Assembly: GCA_903772945.1 (NCBI GenBank)
Contig: CAICTM010000047.1
Span: forward strand, 62,001 to 126,000
Source: Seminavis robusta
Lineage: Eukaryota > Bacillariophyta > Bacillariophyceae > Naviculales > Naviculaceae
Reading direction: 5' to 3'
DNA length: 64,000 bases
The notes beneath the pieces were generated by a model. The model saw only the letters and a list, made by a program, of their open reading frames with translations. It was not told where the DNA came from and made no database searches. Both the position numbers and the translations under genes were made by a program. Numbering within the stretch: the first letter of the stretch is position 1; each line of letters begins with the position of its first letter. Positions 55,700 through 64,000 of the stretch are shown one piece after another.

Positions 55700-58193
55700 G
55701 TTAGACTCGCGGTAACGGTTTCCGAAGACGAGGAGGTAGCAGGCTTGGATCTCTTGGTCAGGGATATCATAGAGGGATGGGTTGACGCCGAGGCCCGCGC
55801 AGAAGTCACACCATCGTCCGAAGGTCCGGTCGCGGGCGGCGGCCGTCTTGGAGACAATGTTTTTGGAAGCGGTCTGCAGCTCAAGGCGGAGATCAACAGT
55901 GAACTGACCTCGGGTGGCAGAGTCAACACCCGCCAGGGTTTGTTCTGCGGATAGCGCTGTTCAAAGTGGGCGAGAAGTTCAGGCAGGGTGAGGTGTTGCA
56001 GATGCGACGCATCATCAGCCATCACGTTGGCAGGACCCGGGATGTAGGATGAGAGGGCGCAGTAGCGGTGCTTTCGCTGGTGTCGGCAGGCGTAATTGCA
56101 GAGGAACGCCGCAGGGCCATCTGAGGTGACTGCCCCTTTGGAGACTCTGGAGATGGCCGGGGTGTTGTCCGAGAGAGTGTAGAGGGTGGCGTAGGTGACG
56201 CAGTGCCACGCCGCTTGCAAGGAGTGCTGCGCAAGGATGGCAGCTTGCTCGAGGTCACTGTTGGTGACGGTTCCCTTCGGGTTGTCCGTGGACACGAGCT
56301 GAGCCTGCACATCGGGAGGGAACGGGAACCTCCATAGGTAAGGAGTTTCCTCGGAGTCAAAGTAGACACCGCCCATTCCAGGAGCCTTGGCGGCGTCAGT
56401 GGTCCGAAGAAGGATGGGTCCTGGGGGACGATCTCAGCCAAGTGTGTCGGGCAGTGGCAGAGGCTGGCAGCCAGATCAGCAAAGGCATCGATGTGGGATC
56501 TCAGCGCAGCATTGATCCGGATTCTTCCTCCTTTGGACTTCGTGAGGGCAAGCTGGAGCGCGCTGAAGAGTCCAGCGGAGCCCCGGATGGCAACAAAGAC
56601 GAAGCGCAGTTTGCCAAGGATTTGCATCCAACGCTTGTGGCTGACTCTGCGACACCCGGCTAGTTTCTTGAAGATGTCAGCGAGCGCTTGCTTCCGGTGG
56701 GGAGGAAGTTCCAGAGTCTGTCGTAGGGTGTCGATGATCCATCCCAGAATGAGTTTTCGAGTAGCCCAGCTTCCATCTCCTTGCAGGAGCTTCTTGAGCG
56801 AGACTGCCTCATTTCGGTGTTTCTCGCTGAGGTTGGGGCACGCGAGTATCTCGTCAATGGCATGGAGTAAGTGCCTGCGTAGCGCTTTCATACGGGTCTT
56901 TCCTCCTTGGCCCAGTTGGATGAAGTCGTCAACGAACACATCATTTCGCCCGATGGGCTGGAGCAGAGGTCTGTTCGAGGGTCCCGCGAAGTGGTCCGGT
57001 TCGGCCGCCAAGGGGGAGGTGGCTATCCCAAGGAGTTCTTGCGTTGCCGCATGGTCCTCCTTTTCTCGTAGTCTAGGAGTGGTGGACGGGTCCAGGTCAT
57101 CCATTCCCTCGGCATGATGCTCAAGTCTGTGCGGAGGACAGGCTCTGGGGGACTTCAGGAAGCGTTCATTTGCTCGGTCGCAGGTAGTCTCCGACATCCC
57201 ACTGAAAGTGGGCGGCGACTCAACCCATCCCATGGTGCATAACATTGGGACGGCCACCAGTTGGGGCTCACCTTCATAGTGAGGCAGCACCAGCGCGAGT
57301 CGGATGCAGTCGGAAGGGTTCAGGAACATGCGGTAGAAGCCGTCCTTGATGTCATGCTTGCAGAGGCGGACGGGTCCAAACTTGGGGTTTGCGTGACGCA
57401 CATCGTACAAGATGCGCGGCAGGGCATTTCCAAATTGCATGGCCTCGGGCGGCGCGTGATGTGATGTGGTTTCGTTGACGGAGGGCCAACCCCAGTTCCA
57501 GGTGTGGTCGCTGATGAGTCGGGGTTTACGGTCTCGTTCCACCTTGACCGCAGCGGCAGATAGAAGGAGGGAGGGTTCGCCCTTGACGAGGTTGAATGGA
57601 AGGACAGCCCAGAACTTGTTCTCGATGAACTCGGAAAATTCCTCACGGAGGAAGTCGGAATGCTCGGTAGCAGATTTGTGGCAGCCGCGGCGGATGCATT
57701 CCTCCTTCTGTTCCGTCGTCCAGGGAGGTGTTTCATTTTTTACGGGGACCCCATGGTCTCTCCAGTGGCAGAGCAGGGGGATGGCAGGATGGTCGACATC
57801 CTCCAAGTTCGGAGCAAGGTAGGAGCGCCCTCTGAAGTCGGTGACAAAGGATTCCCACGTCTCTGCCTTCGAGTAGGCTGAGCAAAGGTTTTGGACTAAC
57901 GTACCTAGTCTGTCATTTCGGATTGATCTGGTAGTTTTAGTGGTGTTTGATGTAGTGGATGAAGGCGGTCGGCGTTTCTTAGGTGATCCGGGCAGTAGGC
58001 CAGCCGACCGCTTTGATGATGAAGACATTGACAGCGAGGCTGCGTGTGATAGGGCGTGAATTGAAGTGGTAGAAATTTCGTGTGAAGGTGTTTTGCGAGC
58101 AGGAGTGCTCCTGTTAGTCCTTGGAGGTTTCACAGGAGAGACATTGCGATCAAAAGGGCGGAGACCAAACTGCTTGCGAGGCGTGGACGCCAC
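55700..58193 (-). CDS. Reverse transcriptase / RNase H block of the YR element
   Basis: The RT core is recognisable by 'KHDIKDGFYRM' (catalytic Asp motif A), 'PMLCTMGWVESPPTFS' and the 'DVFVDDF' active-site box, followed by the thumb and an RNase H-like region with a conserved 'GPANVMADDASH' end. The type is that of DIRS/Ngaro elements. Coordinates are approximate; I treat it as part of the element only. Confidence 0.78.
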
Positions 58194-58244
58194 CGAGATA
58201 GGAGCGGGCGCTCCAATACGGGTGGTGAGTCCAGGCGTGGAGAC

Positions 58245-60230
58245 TCAGGGCTGCGGGTCAGCAACTCCACAGTCCGTGAGGAGAGTGTGGAGCTTCTGCA
58301 CCGTAGCTGCCGAGTAGCGCTTGTGGGTGGCAGCGCGCTTGCATCCGGAGGTGCAACTGCCTTTGAGGGCCCAGGCCATACAGATGTCTTGACCACCGTG
58401 CTTGGGAATAGTATACTGGTGATCCTTGGTCATTTCAGTGATGGAGCGGAACCCCGAGTCCTGGAAACGCTTCAAGAGGTCATCATCGCCGTGGACATTG
58501 GTAACCGGGTGTGCTCCCGCTCGCTGTTGGTTTGCTCCGGGAGGCTTCTTGCTAGGCGGCTCGGGAGCGGGCTTGAAGAACGAGTACCAGTGAGCAGGGA
58601 GCTCAGCGAGGGACGAGGCACGGGAGGACTGAACGAGTCTAGTCAGCGCACCAAAGTTGGGGGCAGCAGCGCCCGGATTTAGGATAGCTTCGTTGACCCA
58701 CAAGAAGTAATCTTGTTGGACATCGAAAAGGATGCGACCGCACAAGTCCACCGCCACACTCCGGTTGTCAGTGTGTAGGCCATGGATGGTGTGGAGGTAG
58801 GATCCCAGCGAGAGGGCCACATCACGCACCGAGCGCGAGACTGGATGGTTTCCTCCATGGAAGACATCTATCATGATGGAGAACCCATAGAGCTTCTCCT
58901 CCGCAATGCGAGCATCGGTGGGAAACTTGACGTCGGTGGAAGTGATGGCGATGGCATCTTCCAAGGTGACGGAGGCTCCCTTCTCAACGTACTCCGCTCG
59001 AGCTGCTAAGTCCTGGACTGCCTTGGCTTCCGAATGGCCTTGGCACACCACCGAGAAGGGGGAGAGGCCTTCGCCCAAGGTGGTCCCTTGACCATTCACG
59101 AAGTACTTGCGGAAGACGCGATCCAGAATGTGTCCAGTGACCAAGGGTTTGTTCGCGAGGTTAATGGGCAGTGCCGATGCCTGAGTGCGTTCGTCTACTT
59201 GAGCTTGCAAGATCCCGTGTTCATTCCCTTTGGGGGACTTCGCGAGCAGACGGTGAATGACGGGAAGGTTTGCGTCATCGGCCATGTTACAGAGGTTGTG
59301 GACGCGAGTGGCTAGGGCAGCCCCGAATTTATCCGTGAAGGTTTTGTTGCTCTTCTCACGGTCGTACTGGAGTTGTTGTTCAACAGTGGCCTCCAGCGTA
59401 TCACGTAGGTTCGTGATTCCCGCGTTGAAGGTTGCGTTGGTCAGGCCCGGACCTACCACGCCAAGCGCCGCTAGGTAGGGGGAGAGCACCCGGTTGGTGC
59501 TTCGTTGGAGCACGTTTGCGCTAATGGGCGCGGCCACGTTGGCGGTGGCATTACTAGTGGACGTGTGACCTCCTGCGACCAACGTACAACAGGCGCGGAA
59601 CCATTGGACCAAACGGGCGATGGCAGCCTGTCGTGCAGGATCCACGTGAGTCATCTCGGGGGTGAGAACTTCCGCACGGAACTGGGGAAGACTGTACTGT
59701 CCTTCGGGACGGGCCACAAGGACGGCTTCAGAAAGATAGGACGGAAGAGGCATTAGGCGACGGACCCGGAAGTCATCAGTGTCTGGGACACCACCGCCAT
59801 GGGGGCCACTGTGTAGCACAGGAGCGGGAGCGGCAGCAAACATGGTTCCTCCGTCAATAATTGTCATGTTGTGGCAGGTTACGTCAGCCGTGTGCTCGAA
59901 GGCAGACATGGGAAGGACCACCGTGATAGCGCTTCGAAGGTCGTTCCCCATCACGATAGCATAGAGATTGTCGTAAGGAGATGCCTGGCTCGGATTCACG
60001 GGGTAGGCGTAGAGTGAATGTCCAATGTAGATATTCATTTCATCATTTTGGAGGACGAAGCCAAAGGTGACAGGCGAACGAAGGCAAAATTGGCTCATAG
60101 CGTGATAGGCAACATCACGATTTGCATTCGAGGCGCCGCCCACAGAAGTGAGGATATCAGTGTAGTTTGGAGCATGTACCTCCCATGCCGCTGCACGAGA
60201 GACGAGATCCGAAAAATTAGAGCTGGCCAT
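58245..60230 (-). CDS. Gag-like ORF of the YR element
   Basis: A long open frame at the 5' side of the element. The mostly helical, Ala-rich product has a C-terminal knuckle-like Cys/His cluster ('DICMAWALKGSCTSGCKRAATHKRY'-type spacing, C-x8-C-x3-C...H), suggesting nucleic-acid binding. The position upstream of the RT block is what assigns it as gag-like. Confidence 0.7.
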   Translation of the reverse strand: MASSNFSDLVSRAAAWEVHAPNYTDILTSVGGASNANRDVAYHAMSQFCLRSPVTFGFVLQNDEMNIYIGHSLYAYPVNPSQASPYDNLYAIVMGNDLRSAITVVLPMSAFEHTADVTCHNMTIIDGGTMFAAAPAPVLHSGPHGGGVPDTDDFRVRRLMPLPSYLSEAVLVARPEGQYSLPQFRAEVLTPEMTHVDPARQAAIARLVQWFRACCTLVAGGHTSTSNATANVAAPISANVLQRSTNRVLSPYLAALGVVGPGLTNATFNAGITNLRDTLEATVEQQLQYDREKSNKTFTDKFGAALATRVHNLCNMADDANLPVIHRLLAKSPKGNEHGILQAQVDERTQASALPINLANKPLVTGHILDRVFRKYFVNGQGTTLGEGLSPFSVVCQGHSEAKAVQDLAARAEYVEKGASVTLEDAIAITSTDVKFPTDARIAEEKLYGFSIMIDVFHGGNHPVSRSVRDVALSLGSYLHTIHGLHTDNRSVAVDLCGRILFDVQQDYFLWVNEAILNPGAAAPNFGALTRLVQSSRASSLAELPAHWYSFFKPAPEPPSKKPPGANQQRAGAHPVTNVHGDDDLLKRFQDSGFRSITEMTKDHQYTIPKHGGQDICMAWALKGSCTSGCKRAATHKRYSAATVQKLHTLLTDCGVADPQP

Positions 60231-60274
60231 GGTGAGGGTCGAAAAGATACGAAACCTGATGCCGGCGCAAGAGA

Positions 60275-60534
60275 TTAATCTAATCTAGGTTCTTGCCTTC
60301 AGCGTCAGCTGAATGAAGAATTGTGAGCTGAGAGAGAGACAACCTTCTTGCGATCAGCAGTTCAATGGCTGGTCTTGGCTAGGTCGCCGGCTTTAGTGAT
60401 TCATGGTTGCCGCTGTCGATCTTGCCAAATGTGGTCTTGGACGGGCGTCGTTGCCTTAAGGGTAATCTTGTTCGAGAGGCATTGAGGAGCTGATGTGGTG
60501 CATCATCATGTGGGGTATCCATTTACGGAACGCA
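60275..60534 (-). repeat. Split direct repeat A1 of the YR element
   Basis: About 260 bp, nearly identical to 53935-54185 and in the same orientation. It lies at the 5' end of the element. Confidence 0.88.
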
Positions 60535-61910
60535 TCGATGAGATTATGCCATAGGAGCCATATGGGTGCGGCGCAGCTGTGCTGGCTCAGTCTGATGGAA
60601 AGATCGCTGCTGCATCTGTACACTCTTTCAGTACAATGAGCTGTGTCACCATCAGACAAGATAGGAACAGCTGTAGAGGACATAGAGTTCCTCTGTAAGG
60701 AAGGATGATGCAGTTCCTCAGCCATGACCTATCTAGAAAGATAGCTTGGTCAATACCAGCCAAAAGAGATGCATGGATCTGTATCCTGCATGGCTGGAGG
60801 ATGGAGTTTCACGCAAAATCAGAGTTTGTGTTCATGTTATAGTTTAAAGAAGTAATGAAGAAGTAGTTGACCTGAGAAACAGACCCAACAGCACAAGTAG
60901 AGCTCTGCAGTAGACAGGATCCTGTATGGCCAGTGCCAGGGTATTGAGCAATTAGACTGTTCAATCATTGCTTCCACAGTGATTGAATAGCATTGGCTGC
61001 CAGCCTTGGGCTGGCCTTTCCAGCGCCAGTGGAAGGAGATCTCCACCAACAGAGCTCTCCATCCCAGCTCTTGTGCACCTACCAGCTGAGTTCCTTTGGA
61101 ATTCATAGGATTAACTAGTCGCAAGCACACAAGAGTGGCTAGTGTGGAAATCGTATGGAGGAAGAAGAGAGAAGAGGAGGAGTTGCCGAATCGGCCATCG
61201 AGACCTGCTGACAGATCGACGACCGAAAACTGGAATCGCAACCGATTCGAGTGGAACCAAGACAGTCACCTATCAACCCAAGGGTGGCCTACAAGATACA
61301 CCAGCCACCGTTCTGTTAATCAGCTTAGTGGTCGATATCGGCGAGGATAAAGAACGATCAATCGCGACGGAGGAAAATCGCGACACGAAAACGCTGATCG
61401 ACCTAACTCGACGATTCCTTGAGTGGTAGCGACAAAACCAAGTGGTCCACCTACTAACCTGAGGCTGTGCTACAAGATAGTCCAGCCAGTTTCTTGTTAA
61501 TCGGCCCCAATCAACCGGGCGACGGCATCTTCCTGTTGGAATATCATTGTCGATCGATCCGTACGGAAGAAGAGTACTCAGTCGTGCCTGCGGAGACTAC
61601 CTGCGGCGAAAGGAACTGGTACTCACACGGTACTCACAAAACCGGTACCGTACCTCTTCCGAGTGACGTACGTATCGGTACCTCTGTTCCGAAAGCAAGC
61701 CGACACATCGCGCGACCAATGCCCTCACATTTTCTTCGGAATTCCGAACTGGAAGATACATACGGATTCGCCGTGAAGATACGTGTCAATCCAAGGCTTC
61801 GAATAGGGTAACTCGAAGCACCACGAGAGCACCTTCCAGTCGGTTTCGAAGGATTCCAAGGGTATCAGTGTGTCAAGCAGCCTCTGTTTAGTCATTGACC
61901 AACCATTATC
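60535..61910. other. Region between YR element and copia-like element
   Basis: No gene is supported. A roughly 60-bp segment is duplicated in diverged form at about 61266-61330 and 61446-61507 (shared words CTACAAGATA and GTTAATC). Part of this stretch may be the long terminal repeat or leader of the element that follows, but I found no second LTR copy in the window to delimit it. Confidence 0.45.
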
Positions 61911-64000
61911 ATGGCTCGCAAGAAGAAGAAGCAACAACAACAGGCCCAGCCTGCCATTGGTGCTACACCACCAGCATCTAGCAATAGCACTGGTAACACC
62001 AACAGGTCCACCACTGCAGGACCTCCACATCCAGTTCCATCACATGGAAGGGCACCTGTGGACCCCCCTGTAGCCTACCAGTCAGGGCCTCCCATTGTGA
62101 CTCCTTCCCCACCAGCCAACCAAGGTGTTACCCTTTCAATGATCAGCCACCAACTGGCAATAGCATTGAAGAAAATGAACCAAATGAACCAAGCTCCTTG
62201 CGCCCACCACAAGGCCACAACAATACCAATCAGCTTGGTTCCTTCCATCCACATGACTCCATTCCTGCACACCTGGTTTATCACACAAGCCTAGCCCTGA
62301 GATCAAGGCTAGGAGGACCGATTAGAACCAGACAGTTTGGAACAGAGTTTTTGGGTGATGTTGAGGACCCTCTTGGTCATCATCCCAACCCAAGGTTGTC
62401 ATGGATGTTGCCCCTCCCTCTGCTGGAGGTGGATACCATCACCAAGTTGGGCCTCAATGGGGAGGTATATCCCCAACCAACACCAATCAATACCATCACA
62501 TCACGGCATCCACCAACACCCCATTCTGTGAGATACCCAACTACACACCGATGTCTTCAGTCCCTACACGCATGTGTCCTCAGCAGCCTATCAGCCCTTG
62601 CCTATTAAGCAGACATCATCCCAGACACCAGTACACCCAGACATTCCCATATTCTAGTCAGCCAACCTACTACTGATCAACCGGAGAACCAAGAAGGAAG
62701 TCAGCCTTCATTCCCACCCCTGATGGCAATGATGGTCTTCCAAGTCCCAGAGGTGGCGGAGGAGGTGGCAACACAGGCACTCCAGGCAAGCCCTTTCGTG
62801 CCAAGCCGGATGCCACGGCCTACCCTACCCTCAAATCCAACAAGGACTTCGACCAGTGGTATGAGTCCTTTATCACTATGGCTAGAGGTCAAGGGTTTCA
62901 TAAGATCTTTGATGCCGACTACGTCCCAAGCAGCACCGAGTCCATGGATGAACTCATACGAATGAATCATTGGTTCTACGCTGTTTTCCAGAAGACAGTG
63001 CAGACCACCAATGGAAAGGTGATCGTGAAGTCCCACTTTCATGACTCTGACTGCTTTGCCATTCTCGTTGAGCTTGTCCAGGACGCTCACTTGTCAGTAG
63101 CAGGTCTCTGGATCATGTGGAGACACTCACATGGCTGACTAGTGTGCAATACAGCCCAGAGGAGCAAGGTTCCGCAGTGGACTTCATTGTCAAGTTTGAC
63201 ACAGTTGTTACCCGATACAAGAGGCCAAGGAGACTCCAGTGATAGGCTCACGATGGTATACAGAAGCTGTTCTTACAGCGGCCTTCACCGGTGTCCCCAC
63301 CTTGAACGACATTCTGCACGTGAAACATGAGAGAGTATGTCGCGAGGGACATCATGCATCGTTACATACGACGGGTACAAGGAGGTGCTACTGAATGCGC
63401 CACATTCTTTGACATCAACCGAAGAGATGATGACTCACGTCTAGCCAACATAGCCGACATTGGCAGACAGACATCAGGGTGATGGGAGCAGTGTAAAGTT
63501 CCACGCCTTCTGACTACGTCTGGTCTCAGCTATCCCGCAATGGACGCCAGATTTGGACAGGCTCTCTGTCGCTGACAAGAGAGTCCTGATGGAAGCCCAC
63601 GTCGAACCCAGATGTCAGCCTGGTGGATCCAAGAGCGAAGCTGACCCAGCAGTCGGGGACGCCTTAGATTCTCCGAGGCAATGTGGTGACTGCAACCCTC
63701 AAGGGCAAGTCCAAGACGGATTTTTGCCTGGCAACTAGTGTTTGTGTCGCACTGGTTGAGCCCAAGGTACCAGGCACCGGCCATGGCCGCGGGGTAGCAT
63801 GCCACCCTCATAGGGGCTACCTTCCGCAGGACATGCCCAGTATGACAAGTGTTTGTGCTAAACTTGTCATCTCCAGGATAGTATTCCAAGTACAACTTTT
63901 GTGAAAACATGTTTGGTGACTCCCACCCTCCGCCCTGATGGCACTCCCTTCACTTTCGGGTGATGGGGAGAACTTACACTGTGTCACCCTCAGCAAAGGT
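61911..64000 (+). mobile_element. Ty1/copia-like (diatom CoDi-type) retrotransposon, 5' part, broken
   Basis: The plus strand holds a Gln/Pro-rich leader and then a gag-like region of copia type (around 62780-63120, with 'FDQWYESFITMARGQGF' as the recognisable core). Farther right are shorter decayed gag-protease-like segments, and the element runs off the window edge. Only the 5' portion is present and it is broken many times, so it is an old copy. The family call rests on similarity to diatom copia gag proteins from memory; it is not checked by search. Confidence 0.55.

Larger units (their letters stand above)
53700..60534 (-). mobile_element. Tyrosine-recombinase retrotransposon, Ngaro/DIRS group
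   Basis: About 6.8 kb, minus strand. It is bounded by split direct repeats in the order A1 (60534-60275), three coding blocks, B1 (54610-54392), A2 (54185-53935), B2 (53922-53700), which is the A1-B1-A2-B2 arrangement known for Ngaro-type elements. The parts are a gag-like ORF, a reverse transcriptase with RNase H, and a tyrosine recombinase. The A and B copies are close to identical apart from a few indels, so the insertion is fairly young. It looks whole or nearly so, with perhaps one or two breaks. Confidence 0.85.

Noticed and set aside
1-64000. CRISPR array or prokaryotic operon signals
   Set aside because: The only regular arrays are coding repeats with 75, 78 and 123 bp periods without unique spacers. 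Introns and gene style show a eukaryotic nuclear genome.

Overview
The window reads as nuclear DNA of a diatom, probably a raphid pennate. This is an inference from several signs: short GT-AG introns of about 45-320 bp, a diatom-style LRR receptor with an acidic cytosolic tail, an HSF gene, very long Ser/Pro-rich secreted or surface proteins, and Ty1/copia and tyrosine-recombinase retroelements of the kinds known from diatoms. No species is assigned.

Left part (1-32 kb), ordinary gene-dense DNA: the 3' end of a low-complexity acidic/His/Ala-rich gene; a major-facilitator transporter (-); a four-exon DENN-PPR Rab-GEF-like gene (+); a broken Penelope-like fragment (-); a RING-like zinc protein (+); a five-exon PH-PP2C phosphatase with repeated YVPPHLR motifs (+); a seven-exon LRR membrane protein (-); a small acidic protein (-); a thermolysin-like M4 metallopeptidase (+); an O-fucosyltransferase-like Golgi enzyme with a 10-nt microexon (-); a small conserved-motif protein (+); and a heat-shock-factor gene (-).

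Middle part (33-51 kb): two tandem paralogues on the minus strand, about 10.1 and 5.9 kb. Each encodes an acidic cytosolic N-terminus, a membrane segment, an Ala-rich stretch with a second hydrophobic segment, Cys-containing modules, a huge Ser/Pro/Thr repeat stalk and a related C-terminal 'KFFVNGDE' domain. The stalk of gene A is built mostly of 78-bp (26-residue) units, that of gene B of 75-bp (25-residue) units. This pair is the most distinctive system here: apparently cell-surface or extracellular-matrix stalk proteins. Many of the frame changes in the arrays fall in homopolymers and look like assembly errors.

Right part (51-64 kb), repeat-rich: a foldback MITE with a 3-bp target duplication and internal CCCTAA/TTAGGG palindromes; a nearly whole tyrosine-recombinase retrotransposon (Ngaro/DIRS order) with textbook split direct repeats A1-ORFs-B1-A2-B2; and the 5' part of a decayed Ty1/copia-like element that runs off the right edge.

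Within the window, the phosphatase, LRR receptor, HSF and DENN protein are signalling or trafficking functions, and the peptidase, fucosyltransferase-like enzyme and stalk proteins are secretory-pathway products. They are not arranged as an operon or obvious cluster.
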